Numbered from the stretch's first letter, positions 51,485 through 60,951 are shown. The stretch: DNA of 64,000 nucleotides from Paenibacillus phyllosphaerae (GCF_014192105.1 NZ_JACHXK010000006.1:124001-188000); one strand, 5' to 3'. Notes: a model not told the origin generated them from the sequence alone. Numbers and translations are program-made.

Positions 51485-52412
51485 TTTGATCCGCAACGAG
51501 AATATGAAGCTGTACCGCCGCTGGCGGACATGGGTGATGGTCGGTTTCATGATCGCGGCTGTCTTGGTGGGCAGTTTCGTCGAATGGTATTATGACAGTT
51601 CGGACGCCAGCTGGCGTAACGATGTTATCGAGCAGCAGCAGGACATGCAAGCGGTATTGAGCGACCCTGAGCTTGATCCGGAATCGCAGGTCTACTACAA
51701 AGATCAGCTTGCGATTATCGATTATCGTCTCACCCATGACATTCGGCCGGAGCCGGGCACGATGTGGGACGGCATCAACGGTTCGGCCTCGCTCTTCATC
51801 TTAATTACGTTATTCACGGTCATCGTCGCCGGAGATAGCTTAGCCGGGGAATTCACGGCCGGGACGATCAAGTTGTTGCTCATTCGCCCCGCTAGCCGTC
51901 TGAAGATTCTGATTTCCAAGTATCTATCGATGATCCTGTTCGGTTTCGGGCTGCTTATTATCCTCTTCGTCGTCTCGGTGCTCGTGAATGGTCTGCTCTA
52001 TCAATTCAAGGCGATCGATCTGCCGCTCTTGACCGTGAATGGCGAGGGGGTCGTCGTGGAGAAAAGTATGGTAGCCAATCTGTGGCAGACCTATCTTCTG
52101 AACGGCGTATCTACGATTATATTCGTCACGATGGCGTTCATGATCTCATCCGCTTTCCGCAGCAGCGCCATGGCGATCGGAATCTCGATCTTCTCGCTGT
52201 TCGCCGGCACGATCGTGCTCGAGCTGCTGCAGCGCTATGAATGGAGCAAGTACTTGCTCTTCGCGAATCTCGATCTGTCCCAGTATTTGAGCGGGCGGCC
52301 TTATCAAGATGGCATGACGCTGTCATTCTCCGTTATCGTGCTGGCGTTGTATTTCATTCTCTTCAATCTGGTCTCATGGCTCGTATTCACGCGCAGAGAC
52401 GTAGCAGCTTAA
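51477..52412 (+). CDS. ABC-2-type permease, BcrB-like
   Basis: Membrane protein of 311 residues: helix at about 18-36, a large extracytoplasmic loop (40-95, SDASWRNDVIEQQQDMQAVL), then five helices. The motif LAGEFTAGTIKLLLIRPASR after the second helix is the ABC-2 permease signature. The TTG at 51477 lies behind GGAGGTG, within the end of the ATPase gene. Last gene of the GntR-led operon; a terminator follows at 52440. Confidence 0.87.
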   Translation: MVNLIRNENMKLYRRWRTWVMVGFMIAAVLVGSFVEWYYDSSDASWRNDVIEQQQDMQAVLSDPELDPESQVYYKDQLAIIDYRLTHDIRPEPGTMWDGINGSASLFILITLFTVIVAGDSLAGEFTAGTIKLLLIRPASRLKILISKYLSMILFGFGLLIILFVVSVLVNGLLYQFKAIDLPLLTVNGEGVVVEKSMVANLWQTYLLNGVSTIIFVTMAFMISSAFRSSAMAIGISIFSLFAGTIVLELLQRYEWSKYLLFANLDLSQYLSGRPYQDGMTLSFSVIVLALYFILFNLVSWLVFTRRDVAA

Positions 52413-52439
52413 CGTATAGCGCCATTGTTTCTTCTTGAA

Positions 52440-52466
52440 AAAGCTCCCTTGCGGGGCTTTTTTTGC
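52440..52466 (+). terminator. Terminator of the GntR-ABC operon
   Basis: Eight-pair stem AAAGCTCC/GGGGCTTT (one G-U pair), loop CTTGC, followed by TTTTT. It is 28 bases after the permease stop. Confidence 0.85.
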
Positions 52467-52543
52467 GTATCCGATGTTATGATATTCCCATATCCGTCGA
52501 TCCTAATAACACGATTGCAGTCAGAAAGGTGTGAGAGCCGCCC

Positions 52544-53452
52544 ATGCTATTCTCGCCCATCAAGCCGATGCTTCTTACAAGCGGTGAAGAACCGTTCGAC
52601 GACATCGAATTCCTGTTCGAACCCAAGTGGGACGGCATCCGTTTGCTGCTGCACAAGCAAGGGGATCGGCTAGAGGCTTATACGCGCAGCGGCCGATTGG
52701 TGACGGACAAGTTCCCGGAACTGCGCGAAGCAGCCGCCGCCATCGGCGGACATACGGCCGTGCTTGATTGTGAAGGCGTATGTTTGCGCGGGAGCCGCTC
52801 GGCGTTCGATGATTTTGCCTATCGGTGCCGGTTAAGCGACGCTATGAAAATCCGATCGGCGCTCACTACGCATCCGGCAACTTTCGTCGTCTTCGATGTG
52901 CTGCGCTCGACGATAGAGCATCTGAAGGAACCGTTATTGGAGCGCAAAGCGCGGCTGCAACTTATGCTGACCGTCTCTAACGTGATCGTGCCGTCTGCTT
53001 ATATCGCAGAGCAAGGCCGGGCGCTCTATGCATGGACGCGGGAGCAGGAGATGGAGGGCATCGTCGCCAAGCGCGCGTCGTCCTGCTACAAGGTGAACAC
53101 CGTCTCGCAAGATTGGATTAAGATCAAGCATGCCAAGCGCATTGACGCGATCATTCTCGGCTATCGCACGGAGCCCCGGTTCGGGCTTGTTATTGGGCTG
53201 CATTTTCGAACGGTCCGCAACAAGCCGGTTGGCATAGTCGAATCGGGGATCAGTGAAGCAGCCAGAAAGGAATTCCTGGCGCTTGCCCATCCCCTGCATA
53301 CTTCATCGGACGGGCGCACGCAATGGCTGGAACCGTTACTTGTGTGCACCATTCAATATCGGGACCGTTCCGATACGCATCAGCTGGGAGATACGGAGTT
53401 CATCGGTTTTCGCTTCGATAAGCGGGTGGAGGACTGTTCCTGGTCGTATTAA
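52544..53452 (+). CDS. ATP-dependent DNA ligase (LigD ligase-domain type)
   Basis: Stand-alone ATP-dependent ligase of 302 residues with nucleotidyltransferase and OB-fold domains. The AMP-accepting Lys28 is in EPKWDGIR (motif I); EGIVAKRASSCY is motif IV; WIKIKHAKRIDAIILG is motif V. There is no polymerase or phosphoesterase domain as in mycobacterial LigD, and no ku gene is in the window. The ATG at 52544 follows GAAAGGTG. Such enzymes seal breaks during stationary phase or in spores. Single gene with its own terminator. Confidence 0.88.
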   Translation: MLFSPIKPMLLTSGEEPFDDIEFLFEPKWDGIRLLLHKQGDRLEAYTRSGRLVTDKFPELREAAAAIGGHTAVLDCEGVCLRGSRSAFDDFAYRCRLSDAMKIRSALTTHPATFVVFDVLRSTIEHLKEPLLERKARLQLMLTVSNVIVPSAYIAEQGRALYAWTREQEMEGIVAKRASSCYKVNTVSQDWIKIKHAKRIDAIILGYRTEPRFGLVIGLHFRTVRNKPVGIVESGISEAARKEFLALAHPLHTSSDGRTQWLEPLLVCTIQYRDRSDTHQLGDTEFIGFRFDKRVEDCSWSY

Positions 53453-53548
53453 GGTTATGGAAGGAGTGAACGTGGGGCCGGCATGGCTGGGTATCGCTGG
53501 ATCCCGCGTCAGCAGGCACTAGGCGGTTAAGCCCGTTAAGCAAGGAGA

Positions 53549-53597
53549 AGGCTCGCGGCACGGATGATCAACATCCATGGCTTGCGGGCTATTTTTG
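53549..53597 (+). terminator. Imperfect terminator after the ligase gene
   Basis: A long imperfect hairpin (GGCTCGCGG...CTTGCGGGC arms with an inner GGATG/CATCC stem and ATCAA loop), followed by TATTTTTG. The surrounding 307-base gap (53453-53759) holds nothing else that I can support; an in-frame extension of the next gene to 53631 has no ribosome site. Confidence 0.6.
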
Positions 53598-53759
53598 CGC
53601 ACAAGAAACATGCAGGAGTCCTAAATTTAGATGAAATCCATCAAGGGCAAGCAGGAATATAAGAATGCCATGTCGAAAAATGATTCTCAATGTCGAATTT
53701 ACGAACGGTATCTTATATTCAACACGAGAAGTCACTTCAACCAGATAGGAACGATCCTG

Positions 53760-56390
53760 ATGACAACTCAACACTTACTTAGCAGAATACGCCCTATTCT
53801 TGCGGCTATTGTGCTGTATATCTGCGCCTTGTTAACGAACATATACACGCTTCCCCTCGGTTTTGGTCTCCATTATTTATTCGATTCGTTGTTTCTGTAT
53901 ATTGCGCTGCTGCTATTCGGCACGAAGCGGGCGGCACTCCTTACCATTGCCGTGTACATGACCACTATATTTGTGTTCGGGAACAATTTTTTATATTTTC
54001 TAGCGATCCTAATGATTTTGTTTACAGGTCTATATCGCAAGATGAAGGTCCCGTATTTGTTGTTAAGCAATTTACTGTTCTGGTTAATTCCCGGATGGAT
54101 TATTATCGCAGTACCGTTCTACATGGACAGCGGGGAATTGGGCCTCAGCTGGCTCGTCTTCTTGTTCAAATATGTGCTTAATACGTCTTTCAACAGTCTT
54201 ATCGCAGAGATTATCGTGTTCTATTTGCCGCTGCATCGTCTTGCCGGGATTAAGGGAAGAGAACGGGGCCAGCTTTCGCTTAACCGGCTTGCTTTCCATA
54301 CCAGCATGCTTATGGTCGTGTGCCCGTTCATGATTTTCATCTTTATCTACAGCATACACAATCGCAACTACGTAACGCAGAACTACGAAATGAAGCTCAC
54401 GACGATTCATCAGAATTTGCGTCATGATTACATTCAGTGGCAATCGATGGAACCATTGCCGAATGAATTATCGATTCCGACTCCGATGAAACCCGGCATG
54501 CAGCGAATGAGTGAACTGCATGGCGTCCGAATTTATATTCTCGACGCCTCTGGGCATATCGTCTACACCACGGACAAAACGGAGCCCGTCGGCCAGCAAT
54601 GGAGCAAATTGCAAGCAGGGCGTTGGGGGAAGGAAGGGCCGTCCTTTTATATGTGGCAGCCGGCTAAAGGCTCCAAATTGGTCATGACGAATGAATGGAA
54701 TGAATCGAGTTTCGTCTATAGGGGACCGCTCGGACCGCGTGAACTGCATCTTGTCATCGAGCAGCCGACGGAATCGGGCATGATCGACCAACGGAAGATT
54801 CAAGCGTTAACCTATGCGATCGTTATTGCGTTCATTGTACTGTCTGCAGTAGCGAATCTGCTGCTTTCCCGCTACTTGCTCTTCATGCTGTACAAGCTTG
54901 CCACGATGACCAAGGGGTTGCCGGAACGGCTAAGACGCGAGAAAAATATTCCTTGGCCGACGTCGCCGTTCGTTGAGATGCGGTGGCTGGTCGCCAACTT
55001 CCAGACCATGTCCGGCGAGCTGCTTGCCATGTTCCACGAAACGCAGGTCATGAATGAACGACTGCAGAAACAGACCGAGCAGCTGCATCGACTGGCGCAT
55101 TATGATATGCTGACGAATCTGCCGAATCGCCTCCATTTTAACGTGGATATGCAGCAATTGCTTAGCGAGCTGAGAGGCGCTGCTGCCAGCAGGGGAATTG
55201 CCGTGCTGCTGCTCGACTTGGACCGCTTCAAGCAGGTGAACGATTCGATGGGCCATCACGCGGGCGACCAGCTGCTGCTGGAGGTCGGGCAGCGCTTGAC
55301 TAACGCATTGCCGGATCAAGGCATCTACCGACTGGGCGGGGATGAGTTCGTTATTATCGTGCGTTTCGATGAAATGGGCGAGGTGGAATCCGCTGCCGGC
55401 AATGTGCTCGAGGCGCTGAGCAAGCCGATTTATTTGCATTCGCATGAGATCTTCGTGAAGACGAGCATCGGCATCGCAATCTGCAACGATCCGGCCATGA
55501 CGATCGATATGGTTCTGAGGCAGGCGGATGCGGCGATGTATCATGCGAAGGAAAAAGGCGGTCATCAGCCGGCCGTCTATACCGCAATGTTAGACCGCAA
55601 GTCGCTTGATCGGTTGCAGCTGGAGCATGCGCTTCATCACGCGATCGCCCACAACGAGTTCATGCTGCTGTTCCAGCCGAAGGTAAGCAGCGCGACCGGC
55701 GCGATTACCGGCGCTGAGGCGTTGATCCGCTGGAACCATACCGAACGGGGCATCGTGCCGCCGGACCGGTTCATCCCGGTTGCGGAAGAAACCGGACAGA
55801 TCGTGCCGATCGGCGAGTGGGTGCTGGAGCAAGCATTCTTGGCCATGGATCAGCTGCATAAGCTGGGTTATCCTGAACTTACGATCGCGGTCAATTTGTC
55901 CCCGCGGCAGTTGGAGGAACCTGACTTGATCGAGAAACTGAAGGCGATGCTTGAGAAGACGGGATTCCCGCCGGAGAAGCTGGAGCTGGAGATTACGGAG
56001 GCGTTCCTGATCCGGGACGAGGACCAAGCGATGCAAAGGCTCACGACGATTAAGGATATGGGCATCAGTATCGCCATTGATGACTTCGGGACAGGCTATT
56101 CGTCCTTCGGGCAGCTGCACCGGGTGCTCCCGGACCGCATTAAGATCGACAAGTCGTTCGTATCGCCGATGAGCACGGATGCCGGCAAGGCGGCCATCGT
56201 CCAGTCGATGATCCAGATGGCGCACAGCCTGTCGCTCGGGGTTGTGGCAGAGGGGATCGAGACGGAAGAGGAGATGAAACTGCTGCAGCAGATGGGGTGC
56301 GAAGAGATGCAGGGCTACCTGTTCAGCAGACCCGTTCCGCTGGACGACTTCGCGAAGCAACTGACCGTTCGCAATGGCAAGCGCGACTAG
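53760..56390 (+). CDS. Membrane GGDEF-EAL protein (cyclic di-GMP turnover)
   Basis: Protein of 876 residues. About six membrane helices (10-180), an extracytoplasmic domain (180-340), another helix (about 347-370), a HAMP-like linker, then GGDEF (intact motif RLGGDEFVIIV near 522-532) and EAL (AEALIRW near 654, LEITEAFLI, AIDDFGTGYSSFGQLHR, PDRIKIDKSFV). Both domains keep their key residues, so it could make and degrade cyclic di-GMP; one activity usually dominates. The ATG at 53760 follows ATAGGAACG. The second c-di-GMP gene in this stretch after that at 47393. Confidence 0.9.
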   Translation: MTTQHLLSRIRPILAAIVLYICALLTNIYTLPLGFGLHYLFDSLFLYIALLLFGTKRAALLTIAVYMTTIFVFGNNFLYFLAILMILFTGLYRKMKVPYLLLSNLLFWLIPGWIIIAVPFYMDSGELGLSWLVFLFKYVLNTSFNSLIAEIIVFYLPLHRLAGIKGRERGQLSLNRLAFHTSMLMVVCPFMIFIFIYSIHNRNYVTQNYEMKLTTIHQNLRHDYIQWQSMEPLPNELSIPTPMKPGMQRMSELHGVRIYILDASGHIVYTTDKTEPVGQQWSKLQAGRWGKEGPSFYMWQPAKGSKLVMTNEWNESSFVYRGPLGPRELHLVIEQPTESGMIDQRKIQALTYAIVIAFIVLSAVANLLLSRYLLFMLYKLATMTKGLPERLRREKNIPWPTSPFVEMRWLVANFQTMSGELLAMFHETQVMNERLQKQTEQLHRLAHYDMLTNLPNRLHFNVDMQQLLSELRGAAASRGIAVLLLDLDRFKQVNDSMGHHAGDQLLLEVGQRLTNALPDQGIYRLGGDEFVIIVRFDEMGEVESAAGNVLEALSKPIYLHSHEIFVKTSIGIAICNDPAMTIDMVLRQADAAMYHAKEKGGHQPAVYTAMLDRKSLDRLQLEHALHHAIAHNEFMLLFQPKVSSATGAITGAEALIRWNHTERGIVPPDRFIPVAEETGQIVPIGEWVLEQAFLAMDQLHKLGYPELTIAVNLSPRQLEEPDLIEKLKAMLEKTGFPPEKLELEITEAFLIRDEDQAMQRLTTIKDMGISIAIDDFGTGYSSFGQLHRVLPDRIKIDKSFVSPMSTDAGKAAIVQSMIQMAHSLSLGVVAEGIETEEEMKLLQQMGCEEMQGYLFSRPVPLDDFAKQLTVRNGKRD

Positions 56391-56400
56391 AGAAAGTGAC

Positions 56401-56438
56401 AGAAGCACCATTTCCTCAATCGGGGAATGGTGCTTCTT
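56401..56438. terminator. Bidirectional terminator between convergent genes
   Basis: Twelve-base-pair stem AGAAGCACCATT/AATGGTGCTTCT around a 13-base loop. It lies 11 bases after the GGDEF-EAL stop and overlaps the end of the minus-strand AraC gene; T-runs are short on both sides. Confidence 0.75.
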
Positions 56439-57336
56439 GGCGTTGTTGCGGCAGATTGCCGTTCGGTGATGAAGCGCCCCGGTAAGCACGCGGCGTAACG
56501 CCGGTCTTCCGCTTGAACAGCTGGTGAAAATATTTCATGTCCGCGTATCCGATTTGAGCGGCGACGTCCGATACGGACAGCCGGCTTGCGGCCAGCAGAC
56601 GGCATGCTTCTTCCATGCGGGCATTCTGAACATAAGCGGTGAAGCTCATGCCGGTCTGCTTGCGGAACAACCGGCTGAATTGCCGTTCGCTCAAACTGGC
56701 TTGCGCGGCAATATCAGGCAGGCGCAGTTCCGTGGCATAATGGCGGTCGATATAAGCAATCGACTCTTCAAGCGACAGCAAGCTCGGCGGAGAAGCGCCA
56801 TCAGCTACTCGTTGATGTCCGCGTTGCCGGTGCAGTCCGGTAACGATGCGTACAAGAAGAGCGGTGATAATGGCAAGGAAGCCTTCGGTACGCCTGCTAT
56901 ATTCGCGGAACAGTTCACGGAAGAGCGCGTGGAATTCTCCACGCGTATCTTTCACCTCGAAGAATTGCAGACTTTGAGCCGCGTACTGGGCAGCGATCGC
57001 TTGGAAGGACGGAATCGAAGCGCCAAGCTCGGTGAGATACGCCGTCTTGAACAAACAGTTGTAGACGATCAACGGCCGGTCCTTCTTCGTCGTCCGCGGC
57101 CGAAAGACATGGCTACGTCCTTCGGGGATATACCAGATGGCCCCTTGCTGGACGGGAACGGCTTCGCCATCGATATAGTGCATGCCTTCGCCTTCGCTGA
57201 CGTACGTGATTTCAATGAAATCGTGCGCATGCTCCCTAAGGTCAAACGATTCATAGGCCCGATTGACGAAGATGGGCATATCCGCTTCGAATAAATCATG
57301 ACCGGTCATGATCATCGGGGGACGCTTCATGTTCAT
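56416..57336 (-). CDS. AraC-family transcription regulator with cupin sensor domain
   Basis: Regulator of 306 residues. The N-terminal cupin (about 20-110, LREHAHDFIEITYVSEGEGM, IWYIPEGRSHVF) binds an effector, presumably a sugar; the C-terminal double helix-turn-helix (LPDIAAQASLSERQFSRLFR, VSDVAAQIGYADMKYFHQLF) binds DNA. The ATG at 57336 lies five bases after AGGAGG; an ATG at 57354 contains that site within its codons and is unlikely. The gene is divergent from the rhamnosidase at 57521, so it very likely activates it in response to rhamnose or a rhamnoside. Confidence 0.9.
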   Translation of the reverse strand: MNMKRPPMIMTGHDLFEADMPIFVNRAYESFDLREHAHDFIEITYVSEGEGMHYIDGEAVPVQQGAIWYIPEGRSHVFRPRTTKKDRPLIVYNCLFKTAYLTELGASIPSFQAIAAQYAAQSLQFFEVKDTRGEFHALFRELFREYSRRTEGFLAIITALLVRIVTGLHRQRGHQRVADGASPPSLLSLEESIAYIDRHYATELRLPDIAAQASLSERQFSRLFRKQTGMSFTAYVQNARMEEACRLLAASRLSVSDVAAQIGYADMKYFHQLFKRKTGVTPRAYRGASSPNGNLPQQRQEAPFPD

Positions 57337-57411
57337 CCAGTCCTCCTTTCCCATTCGGATGAATTCCTACTGATACTGTACGAAATCGCTTTCTTTATGT
57401 CTAGATCCACC

Positions 57412-57417
57412 TATAAT
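57412..57417 (+). promoter_or_regulatory. -10 box of the rhamnosidase promoter
   Basis: TATAAT at 57412-57417 with no good -35 at the right distance (CTTTCT or TTTCTT). A strong -10 with a poor -35 fits an activator-dependent promoter next to the divergent AraC gene. Confidence 0.5.
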
Positions 57418-57520
57418 AATGTCCGAATCACCCGCCAAACGAATGAGCGTCTGCTTCTACAATAAGAGTAGAGAACGCCGAAATGCGCTTATCTCGTACA
57501 TGTCCGAACAGGGGGATTGC

Positions 57521-60253
57521 ATGATGAACCAACCGGAACTTGCCATGAAACAGATTCGGTGCGAATACGAACAAAATCCGATCGGTCTCGGCTGCGGCAA
57601 GCCGCGATTCAGCTGGAAGCTGGATTCCGATGCGCCTTACGTGCTGCAGACCGCTTATCAGATTCAGCTGGCGGCATCAGCCGCGGCGCTGGAGGAGGAT
57701 CGTTTGCTCTGGGATACGGGGCGGATCGATTCCGAACAGTCGATATTGGCGGAATACGAAGGACCTGAACTGCAATCGGGGCAGCGCTACTACTATCGCA
57801 TTCGCATCTGGGACAACAAGGGGCGTGAGTCCAAGTGGAGCGAGACGGCTTACTTTGAGATGGGGCTGCTAGCCATCTCGGATTGGCAAGCTTCCTGGAT
57901 TACGCCGGACCCCAATGCCATTGATCCGGATTCGGAAGAGGCGTTCATGCTGCACAAAGCATTCCCGGTCGCATCGGCCGTTGCCAAGGCGACCATATAC
58001 GCGACGAGCCTAGGTTTCTATGAACTTGAGCTCAATGGCGAGCGTGTAGGGGACTTGCAATACGCGCCGGGATGGACCAGCTACCGCCACCGTCTGCAGG
58101 TGCAAGCCTATGAAGTCACGCGGCAGCTGCGAGCGGGGGAGAAGAACGCGATCGGCGCGATGCTGGCGAACGGCTGGTATAAGGGGAATATCGGTTTCAA
58201 CAATCAGGTAAAGGTCTACGGAGATACGAGAGCGCTCCTGCTCCAGCTGCATATCGAATATACGGACGGATCGAGCGAGATTCTGGCGAGTGACGATACG
58301 TGGCAGGCAGCTAAGGGACCGATTCAGATGGCCGAAATCTATCATGGCGAGCGGTACGATGCGAGACTCGAACTGAGCGGTTGGAGCCAGGGGGATTTCG
58401 ATTCCAGTAGTTGGAAGGACACTGCGATCTTGCAGCATCCGTTCGATATGCTGGTCATGCAGGAGAATGAACCTGTACGCATCACGGAGCGGATCGCGCC
58501 GATCGAATTGCTGCAGACGCCAGCGGGCGATACCGTGATCGACATGGGGCAGAATATGGTAGGGCGGCTTCATCTTCGCCTCGATCTTCCGGCAGGAACG
58601 GTCATTAAGCTGGAACACGCTGAGGTACTCGATCGAGAAGGCAACTTCTATACCGGCAATCTGCGAAGCGCCAAACAGACGGTGGAATATATATGCCGCG
58701 GCGGCGGGGAGAGCTATGAACCCCGGTTCTCGTTCCAAGGCTTCCGTTATGTAAGGGTAAGCGGATGGCCGCAAGATACGCCGCTGGCGCTTGACCGTTT
58801 CACCGGCCATGTCATTCACTCGGATATGCCGACGACGGGATCGTTCGAATGCTCGCATCCGTTGCTGAACAAGCTGCAGGAGAATATCGTCTGGGGTCAG
58901 CGCGGCAATTTCCTCGACATACCGACCGATTGCCCGCAACGGGATGAGCGGCTTGGGTGGACCGGCGATGCGCAGGTGTTCATCCGAACGGCTGCTTTTA
59001 ATTACGGCGTTGCGCCTTTCTTTGCCAAATGGCTGCGGGATCTGAAAGCCGATCAACGCGAGGACGGGGGAGTTCCGTTCGTGGTGCCGCATATACTGGA
59101 CGATAATTCCTTCTCCTCTGCGGCATGGGGCGATGCTGCCGTTATTTGTCCATGGGTGGTGTATCAATGCTACGGCGACAAGCGCGTGCTCGAAGAGCAG
59201 TATGGGAGCATGAAGGGTTGGGTCGACTATATTCGCGAGCAGGGATCAGACCCGTACCTATGGAATACGGGATTCCACTTCGGCGATTGGCTCGGTCTGG
59301 ACGCGAAGGACGGCAGCTATATCGGGGCAACGCCGAGAGATTTGATCGCGACGTGCTTCTACGCGTATTCGACCGGCCTGTTCGTGAAGACGGCCGAGGT
59401 GCTCGGGCGTACGAACGATGCGGCGGAATACGGGGAGCTGTATCGTAATATCGTCGCCGCCTTCACGCGCGAATTCCTGACGCCGAGCGGACGGCTTGCC
59501 GCGCATACCCAGACCGGTCAAGTGCTCCCGCTCATGTTCGGTCTCGTCGAAGGCGATGTCCGTGAGCGACTGGCGCGCACGCTCGCCGAATATGTGGAAG
59601 AACAGAAGAATCATTTGACGACAGGTTTCGTCGGGACGCCGTATCTGACTCATGTGCTGACGGAGAATGGCTTGCATGATATCGCCGTGAAACTGGTGCA
59701 GCAGGAAGAATACCCGTCGTGGCTGTACTCGGTCCGCCAAGGGGCGACGACGATCTGGGAGCATTGGGACGGAATCAAGCCGGATGGCTCATTCTGGAGC
59801 GACGATATGAACTCTTACAATCACTATGCCTATGGCGCGGTAGGCGATTGGCTGTACCGGGCCGTTGCGGGTCTGGACATGGATGAAGCGCAGCCCGCCT
59901 ATAAGCGTATTCTATTCCGTCCGCGTCCGGACTCCCAGCTCGAATTCGCCAAGGCCTCCTACGAGTCGGTGTATGGCACGATACGCAGCGAATGGCGCAA
60001 GGAGAAGGACGGCTCGGTTCACTATGAATTCGAAGTGCCGCCGAACACGACCGCAACCGCTATACTGCGCGGCGCTGCGCTTACTGGCGTGAAGCTGGCA
60101 CAGCAGTCCGGCAGATTAACCGTTGACGCAGGGTCCGGCGTATTGTCGGCTACGGAGCAAGAGGGTGGAGTGATCTTGGCACTAGGGTCCGGCCGCTATT
60201 CCTTCCAGGTTGATGCCGCAACTGCCGAACTTGTCGATACGCCTACTGCTTAG
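57521..60253 (+). CDS. Alpha-L-rhamnosidase, GH78 (canonical)
   Basis: Cytoplasmic enzyme of 910 residues that releases terminal L-rhamnose. Layout: an N-terminal fibronectin-like segment (CEYEQNPIGLGCGKPRFSWK), rhamnosidase N domain (YATSLGFYELELNGERVGD), beta domain (DMGQNMVGRLHLRL), and the (alpha/alpha)6 catalytic domain with the full motif IPTDCPQRDERLGWTGD (Asp470, Asp475, Glu476, Asp483). C-terminal beta domain (TIWEHWDG just before it). The start is ATG 57521 or 57524 behind CAGGGGGATT; an in-frame start at 57419 is rejected as it coincides with the promoter. Unlike the two GH78 proteins at 21-27 kb, it has the consensus active site. Confidence 0.93.
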   Translation: MMNQPELAMKQIRCEYEQNPIGLGCGKPRFSWKLDSDAPYVLQTAYQIQLAASAAALEEDRLLWDTGRIDSEQSILAEYEGPELQSGQRYYYRIRIWDNKGRESKWSETAYFEMGLLAISDWQASWITPDPNAIDPDSEEAFMLHKAFPVASAVAKATIYATSLGFYELELNGERVGDLQYAPGWTSYRHRLQVQAYEVTRQLRAGEKNAIGAMLANGWYKGNIGFNNQVKVYGDTRALLLQLHIEYTDGSSEILASDDTWQAAKGPIQMAEIYHGERYDARLELSGWSQGDFDSSSWKDTAILQHPFDMLVMQENEPVRITERIAPIELLQTPAGDTVIDMGQNMVGRLHLRLDLPAGTVIKLEHAEVLDREGNFYTGNLRSAKQTVEYICRGGGESYEPRFSFQGFRYVRVSGWPQDTPLALDRFTGHVIHSDMPTTGSFECSHPLLNKLQENIVWGQRGNFLDIPTDCPQRDERLGWTGDAQVFIRTAAFNYGVAPFFAKWLRDLKADQREDGGVPFVVPHILDDNSFSSAAWGDAAVICPWVVYQCYGDKRVLEEQYGSMKGWVDYIREQGSDPYLWNTGFHFGDWLGLDAKDGSYIGATPRDLIATCFYAYSTGLFVKTAEVLGRTNDAAEYGELYRNIVAAFTREFLTPSGRLAAHTQTGQVLPLMFGLVEGDVRERLARTLAEYVEEQKNHLTTGFVGTPYLTHVLTENGLHDIAVKLVQQEEYPSWLYSVRQGATTIWEHWDGIKPDGSFWSDDMNSYNHYAYGAVGDWLYRAVAGLDMDEAQPAYKRILFRPRPDSQLEFAKASYESVYGTIRSEWRKEKDGSVHYEFEVPPNTTATAILRGAALTGVKLAQQSGRLTVDAGSGVLSATEQEGGVILALGSGRYSFQVDAATAELVDTPTA

Positions 60254-60287
60254 CTGAAGAAGAATGTGCATGCACGATCGGTTGATA

Positions 60288-60312
60288 AGCCTATGCGAAT
60301 GCCGCATAGGCT
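60288..60312 (+). terminator. Hairpin after the rhamnosidase gene
   Basis: Ten-base-pair perfect stem AGCCTATGCG/CGCATAGGCT with loop AATGC, but no T-run after it. It may stop or protect the 3' end of the rhamnosidase transcript. Confidence 0.5.
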
Positions 60313-60357
60313 ATTCGCATGAAGTTACTGTACGAATTGCCAGTCGAACCAGATTTG

Positions 60358-60386
60358 TTGACAAAAATTAAGTAACTCACTAATAT
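60358..60386 (+). promoter_or_regulatory. SigA-type promoter upstream of the rhodanese pair
   Basis: -35 TTGACA (60358-60363), 17-base spacer, -10 TAATAT (60381-60386), in an AT-rich stretch 130 bases before the first rhodanese-like start. Confidence 0.6.
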
Positions 60387-60515
60387 TAAAATGTTGTCGG
60401 TTATGCCGTTCTTGTCCGCTAGCAGGGAGAGAAATACCGGTTCGCGATCTGACGCATGATCGGTTATACTCTTACTCGTAGCAGATTCGCGCAAGATGCA
60501 TATGGAGGCCCGCAA

Positions 60516-60905
60516 ATGACGTTTAATTCTATTATTGATGTAGCAATCGTACTCTTGATTATTTGGCTGCTCTACTTGCAGTTCGGACCGGTTCGAGGAC
60601 TTAAGACGCTCGGCGAAGAGGCGTTCCGGGAATCGCTTGCCTCATCCGGCGACGCTGTGCTTATTGATGTCCGCGAAGCGCATGAATTCAAGGACGGCTA
60701 TATTCCGGGTGCCAAGAACATTCCGCTGTCTGCGCTCAATAAGCGGCTGGATGAGATACCGGAAGATCGCAGCGTCTATCTGTACTGCAGGAGCGGCGCG
60801 AGAAGCAAGCGTGCAGCGCGGGTTCTCCGAAGCAAAGGCTACGCTAGGCTTACCCATCTGAAGGGTGGCATTGGCGGATGGCGCGGTAAACTCAGTAAGT
60901 GGTAG
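60516..60905 (+). CDS. Membrane-anchored rhodanese-like protein
   Basis: Protein of 129 residues with one N-terminal membrane helix (about 7-24) and a rhodanese domain. The active-site loop is intact: Cys91 in YLYCRSGARSKRAA. The domain keeps VLIDVREAHEFKDGYIPGAKNIPL and the C-terminal LKGGIGGWRG. It should transfer or carry sulfane sulfur at the membrane. The ATG at 60516 lies seven bases after GGAGG; an earlier ATG at 60456 has no site. Followed after 46 bases by a related gene. Confidence 0.88.
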   Translation: MTFNSIIDVAIVLLIIWLLYLQFGPVRGLKTLGEEAFRESLASSGDAVLIDVREAHEFKDGYIPGAKNIPLSALNKRLDEIPEDRSVYLYCRSGARSKRAARVLRSKGYARLTHLKGGIGGWRGKLSKW

Positions 60906-60951
60906 CAACAAGTCGCAAGTCCAATCCGATCGAACGGAAGGAGAAGCGTTC

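Noticed and set aside
53631-53759. N-terminal extension of the GGDEF-EAL protein
   Set aside because: No ribosome site at 53631; the extension is polar and unlike the family, whereas ATG 53760 has AGGA at the right distance and precedes the first membrane helix.
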